A stretch of DNA of 64,000 bases from Plumapathes pennacea. Taxonomy: Eukaryota; Cnidaria; Anthozoa; Antipatharia; Myriopathidae. Below, piece by piece: positions 22,150-34,289 of this stretch (within the stretch, counting starts at the first letter, position 1; each line of letters begins with the position of its first letter). Made by a program: the position numbers and the translations under genes. Below the pieces are notes generated by a model, which had not been told where the DNA came from, did no database searches, and was given only the letters and a program-made list of their open reading frames with translations. Location: assembly GCA_964036295.1 (NCBI GenBank), contig OZ038471.1, positions 11,860,184 through 11,924,183 on the forward strand, given 5' to 3'.

Positions 22150-23435
22150 CAAAGTTCAGAGGAATAAAGTTCAAATGTTGAGACACAAGATCATATACTC
22201 GGTATCTAGATAAAGTTCATCTTGGAGGCAATCAAGTCCGAATGTTTGGTCTGAAATTCAGACACAACATTTTACTCTAAGCAACTAATAAAGTTAAACT
22301 CAGAGGAATCAAGCCTGAATGGTCTGAAATTCAGACACAACGTTTTAATCTAAATACCTTATAAAGTTAATATTGGAGGAATCAAGTCTAAATGTTGGGT
22401 TTGAAATTCAGACACAACTTTTTACTCTAAGTTCCTAATAAAGTTAATATTGGAGGAATCAAGTTCAAATGTTGGGTTTGAAATTCAGATACAACTTTTT
22501 ACTCTAAGTTCCTAATGAAGTTAATATTGGAGGAATCAAGTTCAAATGTTGGGTCTGAAATTCAGACACAACTTTTTACTCTAAGTTCCTAACAAAGTTA
22601 ATATTGGAGGAATCAAGTTCAAATGTTGGGTCTGAAATTCAGACACCACTTTTTACTCTAAGTTCCCAATAAAGTTAATATTGGAGGAATCAAGTTCAAA
22701 TGTTGGGTCTGAAATTCAGACACAACTTTTTACTCTAAGTACCTAATAAAGTTAATTTTGGAGGAATCAAGTTCAAATGTTGGGTCTGAAATTCAGACAC
22801 AACTTTTTACTCTAAGTACCCAATAAAGTTAATATAGGAGGAATCAAGTCCAAATGTTGGGTCTGAAATTCAGACACAACTTTTTACTCTAAGTACCCAA
22901 TAAAGTTAATATTGGAGGAATCAAGTTCGAATGTTGGGTCTGAAATTCAGACACAACTTTTTACTCTAAATTCCCAATAAAGTTAATATTGGAGGAATCA
23001 AGTTCAAATGTTGGGTCTGAAATTCAGACACAACTTTTTACTCTAAGTACCCAATAAAGTTAATATTGGAGGAATCAAGTCCAAATGTTGGGTCTGAAAT
23101 TCAGACACAACTTTTTACTCTAAGTACCCAATAAAGTTAATATTGGAGGAATCAAGTTCGAATGTTGGGTCTGAAATTCAGACACAACTTTTTACTGTAA
23201 GTTCCTAAAAAGTTATTGGAGGAATCAACTCTAATATTGTTGGGTCAGAATTTCAAACAGAACATTTTACTCCAAGTACCAAAATAATATAGTTAATCTT
23301 GGAGGAATTAAGTCTGAAAATCTGGTCTTAAATTCATAACAATATTTTACATTTTGGAGTAAGAGTCCAAATGTTGGGTGTAAAATTCAGACACAAGATT
23401 TTAACCTAAGAACTGGAACATGCAGTAATAAAATA
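22150..23435 (+). repeat. 77-bp satellite array, left arm (about 16 units)
   Basis: Successive ggagga landmarks lie at 22375, 22452 and 22529, so the period is 77 bp. The consensus contains aagttaatattggaggaatc, then aatgttgggtctgaaattca, then gacacaactttttactctaa. Each unit has the near-palindrome GTCTGAA-A-TTCAGAC. Units degrade toward both ends. It is in inverted orientation to the array at 25254-27800. Confidence 0.92.
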
Positions 23436-23581
23436 ATGTTGGTAGAACCAAATTTATGATTGATGTAAAATGCATTTGAAAATACTAAACTCTTTGGTTT
23501 CTCAAGATATATCTAGATTATATTATAGACTATATCCAACCTTGATAGATAATGGTAGATGTTACTGCAGAAATATTCTTC

Positions 23582-25253
23582 TTAATCAGTTCCCTCATCA
23601 GTGTCTGTGGCAGTGGCATCTTCTTCTTTGGAAGCAAAGAATTGTAAGGCCTTGCTGATGACCTCACGTGTATTGTGGTCTGACCTTGACTCATCGCCCA
23701 CCATGATGCAATTTCTTCCCATGACCAGAGATGCTACTAAAGCATTGATGCTGTTGATGGTGACAACTGTGTCACCATCATGGCTGAAATGCTCAACAAG
23801 CCAGGTGAAGGCATTCAGGGGTATTTCATCACAAGCAGTTTTAGACCCATTGAAATGCTCCTGGTGCACTGCAACGACGATGTTGTCTCGCAGTTCTCCA
23901 GGCAGAAATGAGACATGCGCTTGGGACAGCCTGGATGATACTGAAAAGTGTCCCACAGCAAATGCTGACACTGATGGTGTCATACCAAGTGGTTCTGTAA
24001 AAAAACAAAAAATAAAAAATAAAAAATAAAAACAATTGAATTGTTATTGTCCTTCTTCATTGTACACATTCTCTTCATAACATGCTGATACACTTTAGGC
24101 AATTCTCAACATGGGTTTATGCAAATCCATAGTAAGCAGGTTGATGACTGGTGCTCACCTTTATTAGGAATTCCCTTAGTGTGGATATATCCTTCAGACA
24201 CGCTGCAGGCACCATTCTCTAAGAACACCTGAGAAGCACCATGCAACATATTTGTCCTGCCCAATGCCAAAATGTTGAAGGCATGCAACTTGGTGAAATT
24301 GAGCTCTTTTGCCATTTTTGTTACTTGTGTAATCGCATCCTTAACCTGGATGAATGAATCATACACAGTAGTCAGTACTAAAGACATGGCTTAAAAGTGG
24401 GGGTGGGGCAAGAAGTTTTATCTCCCACAGTCTTGAATTAGGCTGTGTAACAAATTATTTGCTAAGAAAATAGTTCACTACCCTGTACATGTGCTTTCAA
24501 AAAACAAGCATAGTGAGAAAGAGCTGTTGAAGTAAATACCATGTTATTTACTGTATACCAAAAGAAATCTGACTTACATCACAGTCGTCACTTGTGCAAG
24601 CAACTGTTAAGAAGGCTCCATTGAATGCTTCTATGGCTTCCACAATATCAGCTGCCTGCAAAGTGTTTTGCTGTTTTCGGATGATACATCCAAAACTTTT
24701 TCTTTTGGTTGTCTCAAACACAAATGTGTCTTCGGTGAGTTGGTACTCCTCATGGGTACCAGTTTTCCTGGCTCTGAGCCTTCGCAAAAACATAGCAAAG
24801 TCTTCTGACTCAAGATCACCAACCTATGAAGTATGAAATTAAACTATGAGTCAATGAAATCAAATCATGTACACAAAAGCGTCATTTCTGAAGATGTATG
24901 TCACTGCCTCAAAAAAGAAACATACTAAACTGCAGATGTATTGATACTGATATTCTAATTGGGTCATAAAACAATGTTTGTACTGTAGGCTTGCTGAAAT
25001 AGTAATGTCATATGGCATTTACTGTCAACATAATCACAGTAATATATATTTCAGCTGCGCTATTACTGTACATGTTGTAGGGAAATTGCATTTTGAAGAA
25101 TTACTGTAATTACTGTACTAGCATACCGTGTAACGTGACAAACGCTCAGCTGACACGTCTTCACCCAAAGCTTCTTGGACATTTTTCCATGTTTTCATTT
25201 GGAAGAACGTCATGATAGCTGCTTGCACTGGCCTGAGCCTTTTAATGTCCGTT
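23582..25253 (-). CDS. Four-exon gene of unknown function inside the satellite element
   Basis: Exons on the minus strand are 25253-25127, 24823-24578, 24345-24159 and 23994-23582. Donors are gtatgc, gtaagt and gtgagc, and acceptors are ttcatag, catccag and ttttacag; phases agree and no stop interrupts about 320 codons. Exon 1 starts right at the satellite edge, with ATGs available at IMTFFQMKTWKNVQEALGED, so the true 5' end is uncertain. The last exon has NAFTWLVEHFSHDGDTVV and LVMGRNCIMVGDE. This resembles the C-terminal part of N4/N6-type DNA methylases (HFS-GDTVLD-F-GSG...LGRNCI), but the glycine-rich SAM loop is replaced by TINSIN. The protein ends in an acidic tail (ASKEEDATATDTDEGTD). 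I do not otherwise recognise it. If the resemblance is real it is probably not an active methylase. Confidence 0.65.
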
Positions 25254-27800
25254 GGGTACTTAGAGTATAAAAAGTTGTGTCTGAATTTCAGACCAAACAT
25301 TTGGACTTGATTCCTCCAATATTCACTTTATTGGGTACTTAGAGTATAAAAAGTTGTGTCTGAATTTCAGACCAAACATTTAGACTTGATTCCTCCAATA
25401 TTCACTTTATTGGGTACTTAGAGTATAAAAAGTTGTGTCTGAATTTCAGACCAAACATTTGGACTTGATTCCTCCAAGATTAAATTTATTAGGACTATAT
25501 TGTAAATGAAACCTCTGGTTTCTGAATTTCAGACCAAACATCGGACTTGATTCTTCCAATATTAACTTTATTGGGAACTTAGAGTAAACAGTTGTCTAAT
25601 GTGTCTGAATTTCAGACCAAACATTTGGACTTGATTCCTCCAATATTCACTTTATTGGGTACTTAGAGTATAAAAAGTTGTGTCTGAATTTCAGACCAAA
25701 CATTTGGACTTGATTCCTCCAATATTCACTTTATTGGGTACTTAGAGTAAAAAAAGTTGTGTCTGAATTTCAGACCAAACATTTGGACTTGATTCCTCCA
25801 ATATTCACTTTATTGGGTACTTAGAATATAAAAGGTTGTGTCTGAATTTCAGACCAAACATTTGGACTTGATTCCTCCAAGATTAAATTTATTAGGACTA
25901 TATATTGTAAATGAAACCTCTGGTTTCTGAATTTCAGACCAAACATCGGACTTGATTCTTCCAATATTAACTTTATTGGGAACTTAGAGTAAACAGTTGT
26001 CTAATGTGTCTGAATTTCAGACCAAACATTTGGACTTGATTCCTCCAATATTTACTTTATTGGGTACTTAGAGTATAAAAAGTTGTGTCTGAATTTCAGA
26101 CCAAACATTTGGACTTGATTCCTCCAATATTCACTTTATTGGGTACTTAGAGTATAAATAGTTGTGTCTGAATTGCAGACCAAACATTTGGACTTGATTC
26201 CTCTAAGATTAAGTTTATTAAGACTATTATTGTAAATGAAACCTTTGGTTTCTGAATTTCAGACCAAACATCAGACTTGATCCTCCAAAATTAACTTTAC
26301 TGGGAACTTAGCGTAAACAGTTGTCTGTTGTGTCTGAATTTCAGACCAAACATTGGACTTGATTCCTCCAATATTCACTTTATCGGGTACTTAGAATATA
26401 AAAAGTTGTGTCTGAATTTCAGACCAAACATTTGGACTTGATTCCTCCAAGATTAAATTTATTAGGACTATATTGTAAATGTAACCTCTACTTTCTGAAT
26501 TTCAGACCAAACATCGGACTTGATTCTTCCAATATTAACTTTATTGGGAACTTAGAGTAAAAAGTTGTCTGATGTGTCCGAATTTCAGACCAAACATTTG
26601 GACTTGATTCCTCCAATATTCACTTTATCGGGTACTTAGAATATAAAAAGTTGTGTCTGAATTTCAGACCAAACATTTAGACTTGATTCCTCCAATATTC
26701 ACTTTATTGGGTACTTAGAGTATAAAAAGTTGTGTCTGAATTTCAGACCAAACATTTAGACTGATTCCTCCAATATTCACTTAATTTATTGGGTACTTAG
26801 AGTATAAAAAGTTGTGTCTGAATTTCAGACCAAACATTTGGACTTGATTCCTCCAATATTCACTTTATTGGGTACTTAGAGTATAAAAAGTTGTGTCTGA
26901 ATTTCAGACCAAACATTTGGACTTGATTCCTCCAATATTCACTTTATTGGGTACTTAGAATATAAAAGGTTGTGTCTGAATTTCAGACCAAACATTTGGA
27001 CTTGATTCCTCCAAGATTAAATTTATTAGGACTATATTGTAAATGAAACCTTTGGTTTCTGAATTTCAGACCAAACATCAGGCTTGATTCCTCCAATATT
27101 AACTTTATTGGGAACTTAGAGTATAAACACAGTTGTGTGATGTGTCTGAATTTCAGACCAAACATTTAGACTTGATTCCACCAATATTCACTTTATTGGG
27201 TACTTAGAGTATAAATAGTTGTGTCTGAATTTCAGACCAAACATTTAGACTTGATTCCACCAATATTCACTTTATTGGGTACTTATAGAGTACAAAAAGT
27301 TGTGTCTGAATTTCAGACCAAACATTTGGACTTGATTTCTCCAATATTAACTTTATTAGGACTTATATTGTACTGAATTTCAGACCAAACATTTGGACTT
27401 GATTCCTCCAATATTAACTTTATTAGGACTATATTGAAAATGAAACCTCTGGTTTCTGAATTTCAGACCAAACATTGGACTTGATTCCTCCAATGATAAC
27501 TTTATTGGGTACTTAGAGTATAAAAGGTTGTGTATGAATTTCAGACCAAACATTTAGACTTGATTCCTCCAATATTCACTTTATTGGGTATACAGAGTAT
27601 AAAAAGTTGTCTGAATTTCAGACCCAACATTCGAACTTGATTCCTCCAATATTAACTTTATTGGGTACTTAGAGTAAAAAGTTGTGTCTGAATTTCAGAC
27701 CCAAAATTTGAACTTGATTCCTCAAATATTACTCATATTGGGTACTTAGAGTAAAACTTATGTCTGAATTTCAGACCAAACATTTGCTCTACCATTCCTT
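25254..27800 (-). repeat. 77-bp satellite array, right arm, inverted (about 33 units)
   Basis: This is the reverse complement of the left array (attcctccaatattcacttt, then gggtacttagagtataaaaa, then gtctgaatttcagaccaaac). A variant block with ttaggactatattgtaaatg and cctctggtttctgaatttca recurs near 25490, 25880, 26215, 26460, 27020 and 27425, which shows a higher-order arrangement absent from the left arm. Open frames such as the one ending near 26983 are satellite artefacts. Confidence 0.92.
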
Positions 27801-28052
27801 CAAAATTAGCATATACATTAATTGTTAAGAATGCTTGAGAGAAATAAAGTATTTTTAAATTCTGGCTGATTAGATTTTTTCTCTGCTGAAATGTGCCGTA
27901 TAACAGTTATAACTTAAAAAGCCCTTTATAATTCCGCAAGAAACAAGGAAAGTTTATAAAAGTGAAAAAAGGTTTTTTCAGAAATGAACGAAATGCCCCA
28001 TTTTAGCGAAAAAACACAAAATAGAATAACTGATTTTAGTTTAGAATGGCTT

Positions 28053-28420
28053 AATCGCAATTACTTGGTTTTGGTTTTGGTTTTGCTCGTACTTCTAATT
28101 GGTCGGAAGTGCTTTGGCTCGCTTTATTGATTGGCTCTGTGATTGCTTTGGTTTTGGTTTTTGACAGTCATCCGAAAAGCGCACTAGTCCCAAATAAAAT
28201 ACTCCGGGTTTCCCGTTTCGAGTATGGCTTGATGTGGTTATGCAAAACTTTTCGTGTCGAAATCTGTGGTTCAAGTACTGACAACCCAGCAAATGCACAC
28301 GTAGTTCCACACTAAACATTTGTAAGAGAAATAAGTCCTTTAAAGTTGGTCACTAACTTATCAACTTCCTAAAAAACGGTGTTACGTGTCTTTTTCTCTC
28401 TAATCCCCGAGCGAAGTGAG
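28053..28420. other. Flank of the TIR element, repeat-derived
   Basis: A G/T-rich segment (ttggttttggttttgctcgt) and attggt/ccaat motifs belong to the short repeat family also seen at 21610-21720 and 50811-50960. No gene is supported. Confidence 0.5.
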
Positions 28421-29370
28421 GGTAATAATCACGACGCTAATGCAGCAAAATTGCGTTATTTGAAGACTCCAAGCGTGTCGCCATCTCGAAATTTAATGTT
28501 CGTCAGTCAGTCAGAATTACGTACGACCATGCCCAGAATGCATTGAGAGCACCTCACAAAGGATCGGTCACGCGTGACCGATAAACAAAAGCGATTTGAA
28601 CGAAGCAACAATATTGTACTGCATTCACGAAAACACAACAGTCTCGCGAATCTCGTCTTCAAAAGAGAAGGGAACACGGGTAATCGTGGGAACAATCTAA
28701 CAATTCTAACTCATAAAAAGAAGACATTCATGTGGGCGACAGCGTCGTAAACAGCATCGTGCCGATGAAATGACTCTGCAAAGAGAACAGCGCATGAATG
28801 CCGATCAAGAGCGACATAAACAGAACACCGCTTGAAAGGGAATTGGTAACTTCAGGAGAAAAAGCGGGCAAAATTGCAAGTACGCCGTATATATTCTGTC
28901 TTGTATCTTGTGACCCGATCTCTTCAAGAAAATATTATTAAAATCTGCATGTTGATCATTTTCTCTCGAAGTATTGTACCGGCTTCTGTCGCCAGTTTCA
29001 GCTAGCGTATTTGCTCAGAGCAGTCGGAGCCTGGGGTTTTTAAAAATGATTTAGTCAGATGTCTGTTTTTCTTTCAAGATCTAAAACTGTAACTGTCTAT
29101 TCGAGAAATGCTACAATTGACACGCGGTTAGTGCAACGAGAATCATTCACAAACTCTTTGAGGTATGATTAGATTTAAAGCCCGTGGAGAAATCACGCTG
29201 TTTTGAGCGGATTCACATGGAAAACAACTCGATTCATTAAAATATGCATGCCTCAGAGTCCAGTGCATGCATTCCAGAGTAAAAAAAAAAAAAGAAATCG
29301 CACAGAAAGCCTATTTAATTACACTGCCTATGAATTCAAAACTGGAACATCAGTGTTCCTTTTTTCCCTT
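28421..29370 (+). repeat. Dispersed repeat, plus-strand copy (partner at 51420-52870)
   Basis: The start (aatcacgacgctaatgcagc, then gactccaagcgtgtcgccat) matches the reverse complement of 52810-52870. The later part (aatatgcatgcctcagagtc, aatcgcacagaaagcctatt) matches the reverse complement of 51490-51570. Internally, cagtctcgcgaatctcgtct translates to QSRESRLQKRRE, the same coding module that is expanded into 23-residue repeats in the partner. The frames here are broken. Confidence 0.7.
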
Positions 29371-30507
29371 CCTACGGCGGCGACATTCAGAATCAAAGGC
29401 ACAGTCAAAGTCAACACAGAAAAATTACCTGAAATTCAGGTCCAGTGGTTCAAGATTTATCTTTCAAATTAACCGAGGTTTTAAATGTCATTTTGAAAGC
29501 TGTTTTCACGTGTTTAGACATAAAATTTCCATTTGAAATGCGCTAATCAAATATTCATAATCGCGCGTGTGAAAATGTCTAGACCACAACTTTTAATAAC
29601 AATACTAGACGCGCGCAGTTAGTTGCAGGAAATACAGTGCCTTCGCTGTGCAATGCTTCAGACTCGTCGATTGACCACAGATAAAACAACGATTGCCATT
29701 ACTTTCTTCAGGGAAATCGTCCGCTTTCAGTGCAATGAAGCTGTACAAAGAGTGTTGACGTCACACGCCAAATGTGAACAATAATATACGCGCGCGAAGG
29801 ATCACGGTTGAGACAGGCTCTTTAACAGAAGCCGCGATTGTTCCAGCCAACGCTGCGTCCTAGCCAAATACGCGCTGTTTTGTTTTTTTGTTTTTTTTAA
29901 ATAAATCATGTTTCTTCGAGTTAATGTCTCAGTCACACGATTTAAGATAACAGCCACCTGGCGGAAAAAGTGATCTTGCACGAAGGCACTCTGAAATAGC
30001 TCAAAAATTAGCAAAATGTTCTATATATATGTATATAATCCTACTTTGCCTTCATCACAGTTTCGGGGCATGTTAAAATACACAACTGAAAAGACGTTTG
30101 CAGTTATTATACTGTATGCCTACTGTAATTATTAAACTCAACGGTTCCTGATAGTCGTAAAGTTTTTAGTTTCCAGCAAATGCAGCAAAACCTCAAACGT
30201 TATCGTCTACGTTATCCCTTCAGTGATTTCGAAATGTAGAGCGGCCCTCATACGGTACGAAAATTCAAAATTCAAATTTTAGATAGGCCGAGGGGCGCTT
30301 ATTCGAAGGGGGCGTTCATTCGATAGGGTGGAGCATGTATTGTTCAAAACCGTATAGTTCTAGTAGCGACACTGAAAGTCATCTAACATCGCTTATTGGA
30401 GGATTTGCCATTTGAGCAAAAACATCGACTATATAAAGGGGCAGGTGCTTATTTCAAATTTCTGAGAAGGAGGGCTTATCCGAGGAATTACGGCGAATTT
30501 TTTTTGC
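29371..30507. other. Intron 1 sequence without a gene
   Basis: No coding frame, RNA gene or clear repeat is supported. It contains several CpG-containing stretches such as acgcgcgcagtt and acgcgcgcgaag. Confidence 0.45.
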
Positions 30508-32733
30508 TGCAATGAGTTTTCTCGCGCCATTTCCATGACATCACATCCTGGGCGGCCATTTTTTGATTGACAACCACATCGCATAGCAAGTTGGATAAGG
30601 TTCCCAAGTTTGTTGCAAAAAGCTTTTACATCATGATTGTTTAACATATTTAACTGTAGATCTTCAAAGCATGAATGCGAGAGTTGTGCAGCAAATTCTT
30701 CTTGCATGATCTCGGTTAATCGTTAACTTTGCAACCGCTAAACGCCGCGGCTGGGACGAATTCGACATGACAGCTGCACCTTCTGCGACAACAGTGGCTG
30801 CATTTACTGTCCGGAAATAGCTTTTTACGGTAAGAGTATCAGATAGTGTCCAGCTTTTTGGTATTTGATCGACTTTTTTACGATTTGTACGTTTAACCGG
30901 ACAGAAGCGATTATGTTGTGATGGATTAGTGTCGCTGAGAAAATGTAAATTAGGGTAAGTTTCAAAATAAACGTCTGTACATCCACACAAACGCGAATTT
31001 GTAGTTCCAGGGGTTGGAAACACGCTTGAAATTTGTTTTGTCGTGATTTAAAGCGGAAATTATAAACATATAGGAACGTCCGACCGCTAATTTCCGATAA
31101 AGTCAAAGATCAAAGAATGCGTTATTTTGGTCAAGTAACCCGACTTCAAACCGTTCCCGAAGTCCCCCATTTAATTTACCCCAATTTTTTTATTTGCTAT
31201 ATGTTTAGTTCAAGGGATGGTCCTTCCCTGGGATAAATTCTCATTGGTCGAAGCGATGTACCAGAGTGCGATTTTTGGCCTTGAACTTGACCTATATTTT
31301 AAGGTCACACATCACTGTCACGGTCATAAATTTTAAAAATCTGCCAAAAATTTAGGCTTCGGTAACACTGCAATCTAACAGCACTAGTTAACAGAGGAGA
31401 GACATTGTTTACTTTGTAGGACTCAATTTTCTGTGAAACGGTCTTTACCATCGTGAGTGAGCTTCCGAAAAACTTGGTATTTTAGCATTGGCAGAAATAT
31501 AGGACAAGATGGCCGCCCCGCATGCGCATTGACGCACACAATCCGTTGGCTCTCTCTCAGATCAATAAAGGAAAATGTATGGGAGAGATCACAAATTGCA
31601 TAATTACTTGTTCCTGACGAATAACCGGCAAAATGTCCAGCTCGGTAGCTGTAGTTATGACTTAAAGACATCGTTTTAACCGTAGCTCGGTACAGTATCT
31701 CGAGTCCTTCATTCTTCTTTCGAGCGGTAAAACTTACCTTCATTTCACGCTCTGTGAGCACACTGTTTCTTTGTAATTTTCGCAATTAAGCTACATTTCA
31801 ATTCCATCTTCCAATGACTTGCTTGTGTCGGGTACAGGTTGTCCAGCTCGCGATATCGAGTCGAAGCTTTATAGAGTCCGTAGAGCCCAAAATGACCGTC
31901 GTCTTTTGAGCTTTAATCTCTTCTCTAAGCCAAAATATATTGCCATGTTTCCTCTAACTCCCTCTAATGCCATTATGGAAGGCCCGTAGGCGAAGAAACC
32001 ACGACCGTGAGATCAATCTGCCATGTTTTCTGGCCGCCATGTTTTGTTATGTCAGTTCCTAGTCCTCCTCAGTCTTAAGTAAGGGTGCCTGACTGTTTTG
32101 GTAGGAACGGGGAGGGTTTTTGTGGAGTTTTTGCCGATTTGCAGGACAGTCATGTCCGAGGTCAAAGGTAATTTTACAGACTATGACAGTTATTCGCTGC
32201 AGGAGATCTAGTGCAATGTTAACAAAACATATTTCTAGCTTTGGACAGCACTGTCCAGCTATTACAATCAGAATCACAAACGCTGACATTTGTTGACACT
32301 GTTCTTGGTCGTTATTTGTACCGAGCAGTCAAATCTGGCAGATTCCCAACGTTTCCATATTATTATTAATGGCAGTATTTCGAATCTAAAATTGATAAGT
32401 GCTGCTTGTGATGTACTAAAAATGCTCACTACACTCTTCTGGCCAACTTTCTCGCACAATTTAGCGGTTTATTGAAAAACTAAGGGAATAACCACTGACT
32501 TCGGCGTGCGGGCGAAAAATGTCCAACATTTCTCCTGATGTGTTGAATTTGCCAAATTCCACGCGCGAACACAAAAAAATTCACCAAAAATAGATAAAGA
32601 ATCAAAACAACCTCGGGCCTATATTTTTGGTAATAGTTACTGAAGGCCTTTAATATGGCAAAGTTTGAGAAAATCGGATTTTTCTATCTTGCATACCTAT
32701 AGTCGATATTTACAGCAACCCGCTCTTAAAACA
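30508..32733 (-). repeat. Dispersed ~1.1-kb repeat, right inverted copy with ~1.06-kb insertion
   Basis: Read on the minus strand, this copy matches 19502-20645 but is interrupted. The join aaattcaaca|ctaaaatacc of the left copy is separated here by 31485-32541. The inserted piece contains a unit of the ~300-bp repeat from 2.2-3.9 kb (accgtagctcggtacagtat and tcgcgatatcgagtcgaagc). The repeats are therefore nested, with the insertion younger than the 1.1-kb repeat. Confidence 0.75.
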
Positions 32734-32740
32734 AGACACG

Positions 32741-33070
32741 TGCAAAAAAACAATATTTTGGTATCCTGATTGATGCGAATCTTGGCTGGAAACCTGACAT
32801 TGACTATATTGCCAAAAGATCTAGAGAGATTTATAGGTGTTTTATCAGATATCCGATGCTATGTCAGTACTTCTTTTCTTGTCAACTTACATTGCACTTT
32901 AATCTGTCCTTTTTTGTTATATGGTATGATCACATGGGGAAGCACATATTCATTAATCCTTCAACCCTTATGTGTGCTATAAAGGAAAGCTCTACGAATT
33001 ATGACTTTCTCAAAATTTGATAAACATTCAAGCCCCTTATTCAAATTACTTAATATCTTGACAGTGTGAT
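32741..33070 (+). pseudogene. LINE reverse transcriptase C-terminal fragment
   Basis: The frame gives GILIDANLGWKPDIDYIAKR, then after a frameshift LICPFLLYGMITWGSTY and KALRIMTFSKFDKHSSPLFK. This is the thumb/C-terminal region of CR1/Jockey-type non-LTR reverse transcriptases (LGV-D--L-W--HI, then Y--IVWGSTY, then QKRALRII). Stops and a frame change show it is dead. The following bases to about 33200 contain tgacgtttcgggcgttagcc, a motif common in repetitive DNA of marine invertebrates. Confidence 0.75.
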
Positions 33071-33997
33071 ACCATTTGTTAAGAGAACTAGATTAACTGC
33101 ACCGGTGTGGTAATATAAAAGTTGGTTGAGTACTGGAACGCCGTAAGAGTAACAATAGCTGACGTTTCGGGCGTTAGCCCTTTGTCAGTGCGAATGAACA
33201 AAAAAATAAAATTAACAATAAAAATAACAGTTTTATTTTCTCAAAGCAAGGACGAGTTATGGTATTTTCAGTATTAGGTAATAAACGTGTACCTATGTGT
33301 GTGTATGTTTTTTTCCTCTGGCCAAAGACTAATAATTGAATGTATGTAATCTGATCTCCTAGCATGTTTAGCTCTTATAGTTATTTCTGCAGGCCAGTAC
33401 CCCTTTAATATATTTGTATAAGTATGTAATTAACTACTGTAATTTATCGCTGTTGTTGGGACTGAGGACTGAAACGTCAAATCGCACAAATCACGTGATT
33501 GTCAGCAGCCAATCACCGTCGACCTTCGGAGTAAAAAGTGATCGCGGTTCAAATTTGATGCATCTGAACCTAGTTGTCTCTGCGTTACCTTTTGTCGCAC
33601 ACTTCAGGGTTTATGAGAACCCAGCTGCTGTACTCTGCTACCAAAAGCGACAATGCGGAAATACGTTATTAATGTATTAATAACATGCATACAATAATTT
33701 CTGCATTCTGACTGGCTGAGTGCACGCCAATTTATCCCAAACAGTGCAAAAATGTGAAATTAACAGTGCAGAAACGTGAAACTAAGAGTGCAGAAATTTG
33801 AAATTAAAAATTGCCGACAGCCGGCGTATTTGCGAAGCCAAACAAAACAAAAGGGCGTGTTTTCATTCCTCAGGACGATTCCGATTCTTTTTGCGAGAAA
33901 ACAAAGTTCTTGAGAGACACTTGTAGACTACTTGTGAATTGTAACGAAATTGAACAAAATTGCGCGACGTAAATTATTTTATGCATGTTATTAACAA
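33071..33997. other. Intron 1 sequence without a gene
   Basis: It holds the tail of the LINE-like fragment, then AT-rich DNA. A short triplicate motif, agtgcagaaa/tgtgaaatta, occurs near 33745-33800. No gene is supported. Confidence 0.45.
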
Positions 33998-34159
33998 GTA
34001 ATCACATGAGTTCTCATGCAATTTTGGAATAAATAAGCACTGGCAAATTTTCAAAGACCACAAATTGCACTCGCGCGGCGCTCGTGCAATTTTGTGGTCT
34101 TTGAAAAATGTACTCGTGCTAATTTATTCCAAATTGCACTTGAAATCATGCGATTACCT
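33998..34159. repeat. Foldback (hairpin) repeat 70 bp before exon 2
   Basis: Two ~78-bp arms pair around 34076: attttggaataaataagcac and caaagaccacaaattgcact on the left, with their imperfect complements on the right. No coding. It looks like a foldback MITE. Confidence 0.8.
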
Positions 34160-34227
34160 ATACAAATTGCATTGAAATTATTATTGAGTTTTCTGGCACA
34201 TTGACACTGCTCTGTTTTTGTTTTCAG

Positions 34228-34286
34228 GACAGTTCTGCGAGCTATGACGTTATCGACGACGACGCCGATCCAATTCCTTCTGGAGG
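34228..34286 (+). CDS. Convertase exon between catalytic Asp and His
   Basis: A 59-nt exon (ttttcag to gtaagt), phase 0 to phase 2. It reads SSASYDVIDDDADPIPSGG and aligns with the SFDVNDQDPDP loop of furin-like enzymes, an acidic calcium-binding region. Confidence 0.88.
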
Positions 34287-34289
34287 GTA

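Larger units (their letters stand above)
21779..28052 (-). mobile_element. TIR-bounded element with inverted satellite arrays and a spliced gene
   Basis: The ends are inverted repeats. AAGCCATTCTAAACTAAAAT begins at 21779, and its complement ends at 28052. The first 35 bp are identical, and about 49 of 52 bp match through ttttttcgctaaa. A possible 4-bp duplication AATC lies at 21775-21778 and 28053-28056. Just inside, a 77-bp satellite runs in one direction (22150-23435) and in the opposite direction (25254-27800). The centre (23582-25253) holds a four-exon minus-strand gene. The layout is like a DNA transposon with oversized subterminal repeats. I recognise no transposase, so it may be non-autonomous with a captured gene, or the gene may be its own. 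Confidence 0.7.

Noticed and set aside
22150-27800. Regular repeats that could suggest a CRISPR array
   Set aside because: The whole 77-bp unit is repeated, with no unique spacers, and the setting is eukaryotic. It is a satellite.
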